Shown here piece after piece: positions 9,720 through 22,646 of a stretch of DNA of 64,000 nucleotides. The notes under the pieces are model-generated. The model was not told the DNA's origin. It saw nothing but the letters and a program-made list of their open reading frames with translations, and ran no database searches. The position numbers and the translations under genes were made by a program. Numbering within the stretch: position 1 is the stretch's first letter; the number at the start of each line of letters is the position of its first letter. The stretch is taken from the NCBI GenBank assembly GCA_006386115.1, contig VFIW01000046.1, forward strand, positions 292,110 through 356,109, written 5' to 3'. Source of the stretch: Globisporangium splendens. Its lineage: Eukaryota; Oomycota; Peronosporomycetes; Pythiales; Pythiaceae.

Positions 9720-11007
9720 CCTTCACGCTCCCATCTGCAGAACCTACAGAGTGGATCAAGTGGTACACAGCATTTGATCGGTAATTTCGTTTCGTTTTGT
9801 TTTTTCAAAGTTTGCATCGCCAGCTTCAAGATGTCGCACACACGCCATTTATATCCTCTTTGAATTAATATCTGAACATTTTGGTGCATTGAACCCAGGT
9901 GCAAATACACTCAAAAATGATTTCAGCTGACGTGGCAACTGCTCACCGTTCATGGCGACTTTGCACCCGTGAATGGCTTGTCGTTGTCTTTTCTCTTCGA
10001 TACTATTCTAGATTGAGGTTTACATGCTTGAAAACGCATGGATCATGATTACGATTGCTTCCAAGGAAGTCTGTGTTCCCACACTTCGCCAGCAAGACCC
10101 ATGGACTGTCGGCGGAGTTGCAATTCTATTTGCTGTAAACTCACACGCAATGCTATGAAGGGGCTTGTCATGAGCAGAAATCATGAAGCCCAAACTGACT
10201 TTTGCACTCTTCAGAAACATCGAAAGCTTGGACCAACACCAACGCGCAACTTGGGCAAAGAAGAGTCTAGAAGAGTGTGCTCTTATTGATCTCTCTATAC
10301 TTATTGAATCTCAAACCTCATATTCTTCTCTTCATTTTGTTCCTTTGAGTGGCATCGAGTAGTCGCACATAAATGGGTACATTGGCTTTTTTGAGCGTGT
10401 TGCGGTCTCAGGCACATGCATGCGACACGACGGAAAATCCAGCCCGCGCGAGTCGCACTTTGATGCAGCGCCATAACGGATCCCAGACGACCAACCCATC
10501 GAAAGAGAGACACACAGAGCTGCTTTCTCCCACAAATCTGGGTTCTTGGAGCTCCCTGCTGCCGTGAGCGCAATCTGGGTTCGTTTGCTGCCGTGGATGT
10601 GTACATGCGCACATATACTACGCAGTATATGCGTGCATGAGTCCATGAGGGTGAAACAGAAAGGAAAAAAAAAAGTTGGAGTGTATCTTCCGGCGTTCAA
10701 CAAATAGAGAGCTGATTAGTCGAGGGACTCATCGCAAACACTCTCTCACTGCACGGTACGTCACGGGGTCAGTTAAACAGTGAACGACACATCTGCTTCT
10801 AAATTTGACAAGTGCGTGGCCGACCAACATTCCGATCTGCTGTTTCTGATTCAGTCACTCGCTGACTGATAGAGCAGAGAAGAAAACGCAATTCACTGAA
10901 CTCATTTTAGTTTATAAAGATACACCATGACACCCACTTGACACACTCACGCACGACCACGCTCACGACACACACACACACACGACAAACTAGAAAACAC
11001 ATCCTGT
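9720..11007. other. Intergenic region between the two bZIP-like genes
   Basis: No supported gene. It contains an imperfect 36-bp palindrome (10604-10639), an imperfect tandem duplication around 10536-10600 (both halves contain AATCTGGGTTC..GCTGCCGTG) and a short CA repeat at about 10972-10983. Confidence 0.5.
10604..10639. repeat. Imperfect 36-bp palindrome
   Basis: Arms of 16 bp around a 4-bp centre; outer CATG and inner ACATATACT/AGTATATG pair, with three mismatches near GCGC/GTGC. It could fold into a hairpin or be a paired binding site. It lies about 370 bp beyond the stop codon of the bZIP-like gene at 11008. Confidence 0.6.
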
Positions 11008-12059
11008 CTATGCAGCCTCGGTGGTGGTGGTCTCGGTCTTGATCTGGGGAAAGAGGCTGTCGCAGCGCCGGATCTGCGCTTCCTGGGTCTTCACGATTGC
11101 GAGCAGGCGTTCGTTTTCCTCCTGTGCACGGGCGAGCAGGATTTTCTCGAGCTCTGCGCTCTCACGGGTGTGCTGTGTCTGGGTGGTTGTCGTAGAGATT
11201 GAACGCTTGGTCTGAAGCTCACGCAGTTGGGTCTCAAGCTCCGAGGTCTCGCGACGCAGCGCGCTGACTTCGCGCTGTGATTGTGGCAAAGCAAAGGCAA
11301 CAGAAAAAATCCAGTGTCAGTCAGTTTGTGAGCATAATCACTCTCTTTAGGACACGGTTCACTTACCCTTCGAGCGGCGTAGGTGCATTTCTTGATAGCC
11401 TTGGTGGACTTGAGCTTCGTCAGCTTGTCATTTGTCTTGTAGCTGGTGCTTTTTACAGGTGAAGTAGAAATGGTCAACGTGGTCGTTGTGGTCTCAGACT
11501 GCGCCGCTTTTGGAGTGGGTGAGAACAAATCCACGAGGTCGTCGTGTACATCGTAGCACGGAGCTACCTGTGGCTCTGCTTGGGCTGCTGGCATCGACCA
11601 CAGCGTCGCGAGCTGCGTGTACGGGTCGTACTCGTACTCGTTCGCAGTACAGTACGCCTCGATGCTCGTAGGCGTCGCACGAAACGTCTTGGTCATGCTG
11701 GTGCTGCGCATAGTGGGGAAGCCGCTGACGCTCGTGCAGCTCGCATCGCTCTCGTAGCCGTACGAGCTCGAGCGAGTGACCGCCAACGGTGATGCGCTGA
11801 AGGAGACTTGGTGGTGGATGGGTTCGTAGCCGTACGACCTCGAGCGGCTCAGCGACGGCGGTGGCGCAGCAGCATTGTTTCCATAGCCGTGCGACTTGGA
11901 GCGGCTGAGCGGCAGCGGCGGCGCATTGACACTGTGGACAGCAATAAACGGCGTGGCGTACGCTCCGGTGAATGGGAGCACGTCCGCCGCGGTGCCATCC
12001 AGGGACAGGAGCTCATCGAGGCTGTTGGTGGGGAGTAAAGGCGACTGTGCCAGTGACAT
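11008..12059 (-). CDS. bZIP-like transcription factor, Cys-type basic region
   Basis: Exons 12059-11367 and 11274-11008 join in phase to 319 residues. The start MSLAQSPLL is preferred over an upstream in-frame ATG (12182) because the extension is Arg/Pro-rich and looks like 5' UTR. Exon 1 ends in the basic region IKKCTYAARR and exon 2 opens with the zipper REVSALRRETSELETQLREL. The intron position is identical to that of the gene at 8889-9719, which supports common descent. Residues about 35-90 hold three copies of a [LV][ST]RS.S[HY]GY[GE] motif (SRSKSHGYG, SRSRSYGYE, TRSSSYGYE), possible kinase sites. Cys replaces the basic-region Asn. Confidence 0.75.
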
Positions 12060-14369
12060 GGTAAAGAGGAGACGAGGAGGTCGGGCGTGCGTGTTGCACG
12101 AGGGAGGGGTAATTCGGAAATGAGACTTTGGAGAGAGAGAGGAGCCGAACGAACGGACCTGGTGAGACCACAAAGACGACACCTACTGTCTTTTCCTTTC
12201 TTTCCACCAGTCAGAGTCGGTCGGGTCTGTTCAGTTGCAAAGGGGTACCGGGTGGCAGCTCACTGCTGTTTTCAGTGTGTGGTTCGCTCGGCCTGGCGCC
12301 TAGAAAAATACTGACACGGAGAAACGAGAAGAGGACGGTCGCGCATATGATGCGATTCTCTTGGCAGGCAGGGAATGCAGGGCACGCACGACTACCATTT
12401 CCGAGCCACAGGCACCAAGATGGAGACGAAGCTTCACGCGTTTCATTTGGCGGTCGTAGGCGGCGTGCCTATCCACGCAGCTCCATTCGGGTATCGCAAT
12501 CTTGGTTCATATCCATAGAGAATATCCACGCGAGTGAACGCCATCGAAAAAAAAGAGCGTTAGGTGATCCACTCGGTCAACCGACCGTTCTGCTTTTACT
12601 CGTCCGTCTTCTTCTTTATCTAGAACTATTATGCACTTTAACTAGACTTTTTGGTGTGTTCGTATCGCATTGTTGTGCACACATCAGATAAATAGATGCA
12701 TCGTACTTACTTTAAAGAGGTATTTTCTGCAGTCGGCTGTAAACACACTCTTTGCAGTTGCTCTCGGAGGACGTTCTTCCTTTCTGTGCACTCGTAGACA
12801 CCCTTTGAAGATCCGGAAGCCGTCGCCCTGCTTTTACCGAGTCTTGGTGCGTTCGTGGTCGCCACGGCCGCTCGACAGGCTACCTGGCGGGGAGAGAGCA
12901 CGTTGAAGTCGGTAAGGGCCAGTTGGATACGCCTCTCGTATCGCATAGTGGGCGGACGCTTCCATGCGCGCTCCGCTCGTCTCTGCAAGTGTATCTATAT
13001 ACCATCTTTAAGGAGGGATTCTCGCGAGGCTATAGAGGGTCGTTAAACCCACGCGCCAGAGTGGTCCTCCGACGACAGGCGCGTCTGCAGATCTCCGTGA
13101 CCGTTCAGTCATCTCGCGCCGCACCCTACATGCTAACTCACACGGCAGTTCCTGCCTTCTCATGTGCGCGGCCTGCGTGCGTGCATGCATTTGCTTGCAT
13201 GACACAAAAGTCACGTCGTGCCTCTTCGCCTGTCGCCTGTCTCCCACCAAAACGTTGCGGTTAGAGACAATCCTCGATCTTGCTGCAGCACTGCACCGAC
13301 ACGCACAGTGTCTTACCATCGAACGGTGTGACCGCATCAACGAGTATCATGTGCAGCCATCATTACATCGAATTCGCGCGCATCCCCATCACAATCGACG
13401 GGTCGTTTCTGTGGGGACCCTTCGAAGCTTGATGCATTTGCACGTCGATCAGAGAGGCATTTGTGGGCTCAGATCACTTGGCAGAGACTCGGTCATTCTT
13501 GGACTTGGCGATTGCATGGTAGCTTCGACGGATCCAGTCATGCTTGTAAAGACCGGTGTTCTTCTCAGATGCTTGTCGCGGACGTTAATCATGATTGGTG
13601 CAATCATCACCAATGCCTGTACGATTGACGCAATCGTTTCTATAGTGTATCCTTGGCGAGTGTACCCTGTAGGGCTCTGCTACGCAACCACGTGCTGATG
13701 TCGAGTGTCGTCAAGATGTTGTCGCTATGCAAATGGTGTGTGTGTGTTTTTCTGATCGGCACCGATAAAAAGAGCGCATCGGACAAGTTCCAGGTAGTTT
13801 CTTTTTCCACTTGTGGGATGCTTGGGGCTAGTGCAAGAGAAAAAATAGAGAAAGATTCTTCCGCACTCAACCTGAGCGACTCCTTCTGCAACAGATCTTT
13901 CACATCTCAGCATGTTTGCACGGTCTCACTTCTACAAAGGCTCTGCTTTGTGAGCCCATCGCGTCCGGCAGGCCACATCTGCAATACAAAAAGGCACGCG
14001 CGAGTAAAAAGGAGCTCCAGTCAAGACGCGCAACTCACCTTGCAGCTCGGATTTCCACCTCGCGGCTTGCAAAAAAAGCCATTAGTCATCTTTAACAAAG
14101 CATCGCAAGCAAGGCTCTTCTGTGGCAAGGTCGAGATTCGACCGAGGTAGCATTCAGGAGGACTGGTGGCGCCTGTTTCAAATCAGCACCTGCTTGAAGT
14201 ATACAACAAACCCACCAAAATTACGACAAAGATCGTGTTGCAAACGTAGCGCTTTCTCGAGTTCCTTTGCCAGAAATGTGATCCTTGTGACGTCGCTCGT
14301 GTTACAAATCCAGCGTATTCGTGATATCGTTTATCGATCTCACTGAGTGAAATCCGACTCGGAACGCGA
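12060..14369. other. Long intergenic region
   Basis: 2.3 kb between a divergently leaving bZIP gene and the 3' end of the C2CD5-like gene. Open frames (for example 13162-13698 on +) are Cys/His/Arg-rich, lack domains and have no homologous look. A TG-repeat-like patch lies at 13736-13747. I see no supported gene. Confidence 0.45.
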
Positions 14370-17300
14370 TCAATGCAAGGCGTGGTCGTCAGCGCCTGTA
14401 GACTCATCGGTAGAAGGACGAAAATCATCCGCTTCGTCTGCCACCCGTGACGCAGGTTTCAGTGCCCAGGAGCTTGGAGGATACGCAAAATTCAGCTCCC
14501 TACTTTCTCGCTCGATCATGACCGCATCGCCCGTAATACTGATCATGTTGTACACTTGATTTCGGTACAGTTGACTGGACTCAATTGGCACCAACCGGAA
14601 GGTCAGCATTGCATTGCCGCCAAGAGATCGCACGTGTGCACGAACAATCGCAATGGCTTCGTTCACAAACAAGTGGTAGAACGCACCAAGTCCACCACTT
14701 TCACGTACAGTCCAGCTTTCCTTGATGAAGTGCAATGTGACCCGGCCCAGATATCTTGTGACATGCGCTCCAGGGATGTATGCCAGGGGAGTGAGCTCAA
14801 TCCATTCTCGACCGTAAGACGACGCAGTGCTCAGATTGCCAAATCGCCCACTGCCAGGAGTTGCAATGCCTCGCACGTGTGAGAAGCTGCCCCCATTCAG
14901 TGGAGCTGGGATTTGAAGACGGCTTCGGCCAGCAAGTTCAATGTCGTGAACAACAGGTCCACCACCAAAGTCGGCACCAGATCGAGACTCCTCCAAATCG
15001 AGGGAAAGTGCTGCTTCTGCCAGCATATTTTCGAGAGATTCATCAGCCTTCTCGAGCAGCACCATACCGATTAACACCACCTCAATCTGCATAACGTCAG
15101 GATGTAATGAGCTGCCAATTTCACCATGCTAATATTTGTCATGCGACAGGCGCACATACCATGGTTTCTGATGCAACAGCAGTTCGCGTCTTCACTCCGC
15201 AGATTGCGCAAGGCGCGTACGAACGGATCTTGAAAAGTAGACTAGATGGCGGATGGCATGTGTTAGCACGGACAGTGGTTGAAGAAAGTGGGCAACACAA
15301 AATTGCAACTGTACCTGGCAAAGAGCTCTTTGAACACAACCGACAGCAATTCGTTCAGACGAGTGTCTCGCATCCGATCTTCGTCCCATTCGACTCGTTT
15401 CATCGACACAATTAAGTGAACATTTTCGCCAGGAACGAAATCGCCCGGAAGACGATCCGTATTGCACATGTATATACCCTAAGATAACAAAAACGAATCA
15501 GCACTGTGCACAGCGTAGCTACAATCGCAATCACTCTTTCCAGGTTTCTTACCTCTGGTAGTTCTTGCTCAATCAACACCGACATTAAATCTTCATCGGT
15601 CTCGTCATCGATTTCTAGTACAAATGTTTCTTTCGAATCACTGGCAAAACAACAGAGTTAAATATGTGTAAGATCAACCAAGTAGAATGAGAAACACGAA
15701 TTGAAGCGAGTGAGCTAAACAAACCTGAATCCCTCAACCAGAGCTTCTTCTTCGGACTCAGAGCTGGATTCCGAGGATGAACTGATGTTCTTATTGTCAT
15801 TTTCTGGTGCTGTCGTCGACGCAACGGGTGGTTCAGCAGCCGCTGACGCAGAATTACTCTCCACTCCAAGCACAAACTCGGTCGAGGCCGACATTGCAGC
15901 TTTAATATCTTTCAGAGACTCAAAAGTAGCTGTCAGTAGTTGTTGGTTCTTGCGACGCATTCGACGTTGAGCAATCCGAGACTGCGATGGCGGCAAAAGA
16001 AATCGCCGATAGCCTTTGCCATCCTCGTCGAGAGCGAGACCCGCCGGTCCACCAAGTGCCTGTTGTGCTCGGGAAGGACGAAAATATTCATGTTCTGGCT
16101 GCACAATGCAAACGCGATCTCGATGAAGCTGCCACAAAGTACGTAGCTCACTCGTTAGTAATCATATTACTGATAACAGGAAGTAATGTTTATCCATCGT
16201 ACCTTGTCTTTGTTGAAGTTACTCAACGCTTCAATCTGCACTTGGAGCTTTACGAGGCGACGGTCTTCATCGTCTTTCACCTGAAACAAACACCACAAGC
16301 ACCAGTGCGTAACTGCTTTTATTTCAAACTGGACACGGAAGATTTTCACTTACGTCGATATTCCGTTCGATTCTGAGAGTTGGAGGTGGTGGGAGCGCAG
16401 GCAAATACAGCCCAGTGCCGGTGATGAGTCCAATAATCAATGAGCCTCCGATCTGATCAAACAAAACCCTGACTGTTAGAAAGCTACAGAGAAAATAGTT
16501 TGACTACTGCTGTCGTACCTGTATCTGCGACTCGAAACCGAACACAGCATTGATGCCCAGTACTTTCATTTTTACAATAAGCTAGGACCAAAACACACAT
16601 AAGTTAGTAAAAACAGCCATTTCACATTTTCAAGTGCATCTGCGTGTGTTGCTTACCTGACGGTAAAGCTCATATTCCAAGAAAGGAAGCGACTCCGACA
16701 CGATGGTTGCGTTGACGTCTCCGGTGCCTTTTCGTCGCTGTCGGCAAACACGAGCCTGGATGAACGTGCCTTTTCCCATCGTCGCAAGTCCAGACGGAGG
16801 CTCAATTGATGCAATCAGCATTTCAGGCACCCATTTGTTGCCACAAATGCCACATCTAACCATTCTCATACTGTGCAGCGGGGCATACCAGAGTAAAGGA
16901 TAGGCGCTTTGAGGAAAACTGTGGTATAGGTGAGCAACACTTACTTTGAAAATGGCGCCAGTGATCTTGAATACGGAATATGGCAAAGCAGGCACGGTGA
17001 CGTATTCACACGACTCTTTCTGTGAAGCGAAAGAGTAATGACATGACGACATGGGATTCGCGTTCAAACTGAGTCAATAAAAAAGGAGGCTGCTAGTAAC
17101 GATCCACATACCTGGCTTTTGCTCTTTGTGGCTGTGGCTCACCGGGACCCAGTAGATGTAAAAGCGAGGGACTTCGACGACTCATGGAGCCAACGAGCTC
17201 AGGGGTGTTCAAAAGCAGAGGCGAAGATGAAGGCAGATTCGTGCTGTCATCGGCATCGTCATAGCTGGGGCTCGGCTCTTTCCTTGGTCTTTCTTTCGTT

Positions 17301-18988
17301 GGATTCTTCAACACAGCAGCAGTCCCCCTAGATGTTTAGCCAAATATACAAAAAAGAATGTAAAAACAACAAGTTTCTAGCGCAGGAAGTTCAAAATTTC
17401 AGACTCACGTGGCAGATATGACACACACGTCATCATGAATGGTGCACGACTCGGTGTATCCAATTACAAATGGACACTGTAACGATTGGGCATGCGCTCG
17501 GATCTGAAAGCAGCACTCCGGTTAGGGACTATTCAGGCGAAACAAAGCTCAACACACAAGATGGAACCCACCTCTTCACGCAGCTCCAGCCACCACGAGT
17601 CTCGAGTTTCCTGGTCAGCAAGTTTTGTTGCAAGCTTTCCCAGATACTTCACGGATCGAGCGCTGACAATACCACCGAGTCGAATTCTGGTTGACGGGCT
17701 GAACACTTTCAGTGTGATCAATTGAATTTCCTATCAAATAAAAAGAACATAGTCAACCCAGCCGTTTAAAGCTGAACAAACGAATGCACTTACATCATGC
17801 ACAGAAATATTGAACGCCTCCGGGGGCTTCATCGTCTTCATAAACCGTCGTGGCATGTAGTGCGGTGACGTCAAGGCATCAATCGCATCGACAGGAGGGA
17901 GAATCGGGGGCTGATCGTCGCTCAACAAGTTTTGCTCGCCATCGCTTCCATCATCCTTATCATTCCGCTGTGATCCAGACCCAAGATCAGTGCCAGAAGG
18001 ATCACTTTTACCCACTGGAGTGATGTAGCAAGCAGTACCGCAGGCACGTGCCACAAGACCACTGTCGCCCTCGACATCAAAGAATTGCTTGTACGCTAGC
18101 ACAGCATTGCCACCAAGCTCCAACGCCTTCTTGCCGACCTATCTCAACGCATACCCATAGAGCATATGTGAGGTTTTTCAAAATCAGAGGGCGGAAGACC
18201 ACCACGTTTGCTAATATGGCTTACCAATGTGACCACTTGTGACGACAGTTTATACAGCAGCAACTGCCGATGCTCATTGCTTTTCCGGGACGTTCGAAAG
18301 TTGTCACTCCACGAGTATTCTGGATCGGCATGGACAACCAGTTCTTCGACAAAGCCCAGCATTGTATCAATGTGGTACAAATTCGGATCGAGCGTCGACA
18401 ACCCAAAGAGTTGCACTCCTGCCGACGATTCTCGGAACGGATTCACGTCGCCAAAGTAGTGCAAACGAATCACGAGACTGAGCTCACAGCGCACGCCCAG
18501 CAAAGTATCATACACGGGGAACCATCCTTGGATAACATGACCATCACGCATCAGCAGACAGTTCAAGTCCACATACACGATGCCAATCGTCTGCAAACAC
18601 AGCAAACCAAGCAAAGGAACAGCACACATCATTATCAGCTTCATCAATACGACACCAACGGCAAAGTCACGCATAGCACTCATAACACGGCTCAAGTGTA
18701 CAAAAGATACGTGCTATAACACGCATTCCCACTGACCGCATCGCTCGTGTACACGTCGTGGTCCATGAGCTTGAACTCGATCGGTTGGCTCTGCAGCACC
18801 GAGTCGTCGGCGACGTCGAAGCGGAACTCCTCGTCCCACTTGGGGTTGAGCGTCTTCTTGGAGACCGACGACTTGGCCTCGAAGGACGCAAAGGTGATGC
18901 CCACGTACGCGTCCGTCAGCTTGCTCGTGCGGTCCATCACCGGCAGGTCGCGCGCCTCCACGAGGCGGATCTTGATCGTGCACGGCAT
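14370..18988 (-). CDS. C2 domain-containing protein 5-like (C2CD5/CDP138)
   Basis: Fifteen exons join in frame to 1179 residues: 18988-18737, 18590-18225, 18138-17794, 17730-17572, 17503-17409, 17327-17112, 17068-16657, 16581-16519, 16452-16354, 16280-16203, 16128-15725, 15640-15553, 15478-15315, 15241-15160, 15086-14370. Exon 1 is a C2 domain (MPCTIKIRLVEARDLPVMD, NPKWDEEFRFDV, LMDHDVYTSDA) with Asp residues suited to calcium binding. Next come the C2CD5-specific blocks: IGIVYVDLNCLL..GWFPVYDTLLG, LELGGNAVLAYKQFFDVEG, GKGTFIQARVCRQRRKGTG, LGINAVFGFESQIQIGGSL and GLYLPALPPPTLRIERNIDV. In animals the protein binds membranes in a calcium-dependent way and aids GLUT4 vesicle fusion. Here a general membrane-trafficking role is inferred. 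Exon 7 includes a 74-nt intron-like stretch (16871-16944) that must be read through to keep frame. Confidence 0.82.
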
Positions 18989-19705
18989 GCTTGAGCTCTC
19001 GAAATGTGTTGAAGCCAGCATGCACTCGCATCGCGCTGGCGCAACCTTCGTGCAACGTTTGGTGCAACTTTGAGTGTGGATACATTCGCGCAACTATAAA
19101 CATTGATCGCTCTTGTAGAGGGAGTTTAGAACATTATCTCCATATAAGAACCGTCGACTGCACTGGCCAGTCATTTTTGGAGCCAGAGAGCTTCGAATGC
19201 GTCACTCGCCGATTTGTGCCAAGAGCGCACATTGTCATTGGCACACTCGGTTAGAGCTGCTTTGGACCAGAGAGATCAGCGCCGCTCCTGCTTGTAGCGT
19301 CTCGTTTATTGTGTATCTGAAGTTTCTCCGTTTGGCTTTGCTCGGTTTGGGATGGTTCTGCTCGCCAATGCAGACTGTCCTTCAAGCATGAGCCTATAGG
19401 AAGCAATCTCATTTTCAGATGAGGAGCATAGCGCAGTTGCCTCTCGTTTAGTTCTCGGGATTTACATACACATGACCACAATCTGCATGCATGTACATAA
19501 GCACATTCAGCGATATAAAGCGTTTTCCCAGCACACAAATATCTCGCCATTATCGTGTCGCTCTCGAGCCAACTGCAGAGTGTTGCACATGAGATCGGTT
19601 TTTTCGTGCATGGAGACAAAAAAAAGAGAAGAGGAAAACCTACATACACGCTCGTGCTTTTTTGTTGTTTCTCAGTACGAAATACGACTTTGTCAGCATG
19701 GCTTC
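18989..19705. other. Intergenic region upstream of the C2CD5-like gene and beyond the AP-beta stop
   Basis: No supported coding sequence. It should hold the promoter of the C2CD5-like gene and the 3' UTR of the beta-adaptin gene. No Inr match was seen close to 18989. Confidence 0.5.
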
Positions 19706-22646
19706 CTACTGGGCAAAGAGAGTCTCGATGGTCTTTTGCAGCACGCCGCAGAACGCCTTCTGCTCCGTTTTCAGACACACCTTCGTGCTGCCCGAGCCGT
19801 CGAACGTGAACTCGAAGAGCGCCACAACGTTCGTCATCGTCTTGATCGAGAAGTACGCGATCTCCTTGCCGTCGATGCCGCGCTTCGCCACGTAGAACAC
19901 GTTGCTGTGCTTGAGCAACTCGGACACGGCGTCGACGCTTCGGCCGCCCGTCGGGATTGTGAAGTAGTGCTCGTTCGCCTCGCTGATGTTCTTCCACATC
20001 GTGATGAACTCGGTCTTCTCCAGACCGCCGGTCTCCGTGAAGATTGCGGGTAGCTCCAGCTCGGATTGGTAATACAGCACGTCGCCCGACGTCAAGTTCT
20101 TGATCGCGACTTGGAGTCCAAGGTTCGGGGCCACCTGCGCATTCACAAACGCCGGGTTCACACCCATCGGCAGCGAGTGCGAGATTGTTTGACCGGGAGC
20201 AAGCGGCTGAGGGAACGTGATCTGCTGCTGCATCGGCACGACACCGAACGTGCTCTTGTTGAGCTGAATCGCGACACCCACGATCGGCGTGGCGCCTTGG
20301 TTCTCATAGTCCACCTCAAGCACAAAGTTGCCGTTCTTGCGCGCAAAGTTGCCCTTCATCACAAGCCCTTTGCCCTGCTGGGCATTCAAGAGCAGCTTCT
20401 TCGCAACGACAGGCGCAGCAGCAGAAGGCGCTGGCGCTCCGCCGCCAAAGATGTCGACCAGACTAGCCCCTGCGCTGTTGGCAGCAGCCACAGGCTTTGC
20501 TGGAGCCGGGTCGGCCATCGACATGCTGCCCATGTCGAGCAGATCCACGGGAGCTCCTGCGTCACCTGCGCCGCCGTCTTCATGGCGATCCGAGGAACCT
20601 TCGTCGTCGTCGTCGCCACGCTCAGCATCTTCCTCGTTCTGCTCGCGCAATTCCGACACGATCGATCGAACCACAAACGCGCTCGGGAGCTTGTGGTACA
20701 CACTCGCCAAGGTCGAGATCTTGCCAATGAGCTCGTCCAGAATCGTTGGCTCCAGCGCGCACGTGTCGTCGCTGATCACTGGTTTCTCAGCGAGCACGAC
20801 GGCATTCGCTGCCTCCGGGTTGGCCGAGAGCAGTCGCCAGTACACGTACCCACGGTCGCGCAAGTCTGGGTTGTCGGACTCCTCCGTCGCCTTGCGTAGC
20901 ACCTTCTGCACCATGTCCTGCGTCTCATTCGGTCGCTTCAGGAACAGCTTGACCGTCGCCGTCAGGAGCTGCAATTGCACCTGCGCCGTCTCGTCATCGA
21001 ACGCATCAATGAACGAATCGAGCAGCTCGTCGGCGTTGTCGATGCGCTCAGCGTACTCGCCGATGATCCAGATCATCGATGCCTTGGCCTCAGGTTCGTC
21101 CAGCGTGTCGAGGTTCTCGCAGAGCGTTGCGATGATGCTCTCGTACTGGTTCGGGTACTTGCGGAAAATGTCCTTGATCACGATGATCGCTTCCTGGACA
21201 ATGTAGTTCACCTTGGTCTGGATGAGCTCCAAGAGCACGTTGATGCACTTCTCGGCGGCGCGCTCCAACTTCACAGCGCAGCGGCCGATCGCGCGCACGG
21301 AGCGACGCACAAAGTCCACGTCGACCTCGGTCGCGTACTCCTTGAACTCCAGGAGCACTTGCTCAATGTTGCGCTCCGAGACCAGGCGGATGATGATCTC
21401 GAGCTTCTCCATCTTTACGTAGATCGGGTCGTTGTACTTGCAGAAGAACACCTTGATCTCGTTCGCCAAGATCGTCGGCCGCTTCTGCACGATCAAGTTG
21501 ATGTTGCGCAGCGCGACGTACTGGATCTCGGGCTCGGCCGAAAGCAACGTGACGAGCGGCGGCGCCATCTTGCGCGAGAGGCTGCGCTCCGTGTCGGCGT
21601 CCGTCACCTTTTCCAAAAACTTCATGATCACCTTGACCGCAGAGAGCACGACGGCCGAGTTCGCGTGCTGCAATCGTGGCGTGACACGCTCAATGATACC
21701 TTCGGCTTCGCGCGAGTCCGCTGGCGAGTAGTTCGCGAGTGCGTCGAGCACAAACACCTGGCCCCACTCATTGCACTCGTTCAGCGCCGCAAGAAGCTTC
21801 TGCAGCACCGACTTAGTGATCTTGAACGCGTGCTGCTGGCTGCCGTTCTCTGAGATCTCCGAGAGCGCAGCGATCGCGTTCGCGACGACCGTCGGGTTCG
21901 AATCCGAGATGAGGTCGCGCAGCATGTCGAGAAAGCCCTGCTCTTCGACCAGGTCCGGGTTGATATCGTAGAGCTTGGACACGCAGATCGCCGCGGTCTT
22001 GCGCACGTACGGGTCCTCGTCTTGCAGGCAGCGGCGCAGTGGCTCGCACAAGTACTCGGTAATCCGGTCGACGCGGATGCACCCCATGGTGCGCACCGAG
22101 AGCGCGCGAATCAGCGGGTTCGGGTCGGCGGCGTCCTTGACGAACGTGTTCACGGCGAGAATGGTCAGGTCCGGGTTGCTCTTGGCGTAGTTGATCAGAT
22201 ACAGGTACACAAGCTTCTTCAACTGCGTATCCGCTACATACCAATAGACCAATTAAGCGTCATTCGTCTGTGTGAGCATCAGTCTTTTCTTCATAAACAT
22301 GGGGAGAAAGCGCGCAACGAACGCTACCTGTCTGGATGCAGTTGACGACGTCGGTGAAGAGCATGGACACGTCCTTGCCGACCGTCATGTTCGCGATCAC
22401 TTTCTTCACGGCGTCCTTCTTCTTCTCGCGGCTCGGGTTCGCCAGTTCCGTGCGAAGCTCATGCGTCTCACCTGTGCACACAACCAAACACACACTAGGT
22501 TAGCATCTCTATCATCACTTCACGCCACCTATACGCACACAACGCATCCCATACTCGTTACCTTTCTTGGTCGTGCTGAAAAACTTGGAGTCGTTCGCGG
22601 CGCCTGTCATGCGCTTGGCGATCGCGGCCATCGTGGGCATCGCCAT
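19706..22646 (-). CDS. AP-1/AP-2 complex subunit beta (beta-adaptin)
   Basis: Exons 22646-22562, 22471-22328 and 22233-19706 join in phase to 918 residues, the usual length of a beta-adaptin. The large subunit binds clathrin and accessory proteins and sorts cargo at the trans-Golgi or plasma membrane. The HEAT-repeat trunk (to about residue 600) has family signatures such as [38 protein letters not shown] and [17 protein letters not shown]. An acidic/Ala-Pro hinge (about 610-690) holds a clathrin-box-like DLLDMG. The C-terminal beta-sandwich and platform appendage follow. Protists often have a single beta chain shared by AP-1 and AP-2, so I do not choose between them. Codon use is strongly GC3-rich and leaves long open frames on the opposite strand. 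Confidence 0.93.

Noticed and set aside
12060..12182. 41-residue N-terminal extension of the larger bZIP-like protein
   Set aside because: Pro/Arg/Ser-rich and compositionally unlike the protein; MSLAQSPLL is the more natural start.
13162..13698. 178-codon + frame in the long intergenic region
   Set aside because: Cys/His/Arg-rich, no domain, no supporting splice or start-site signals.
20066..22345. Long open frames on the + strand (277, 292 and 292 codons) opposite the beta-adaptin gene
   Set aside because: They are antisense to a strongly conserved coding exon with GC-rich third positions; His/Arg/Glu-rich products without domains.
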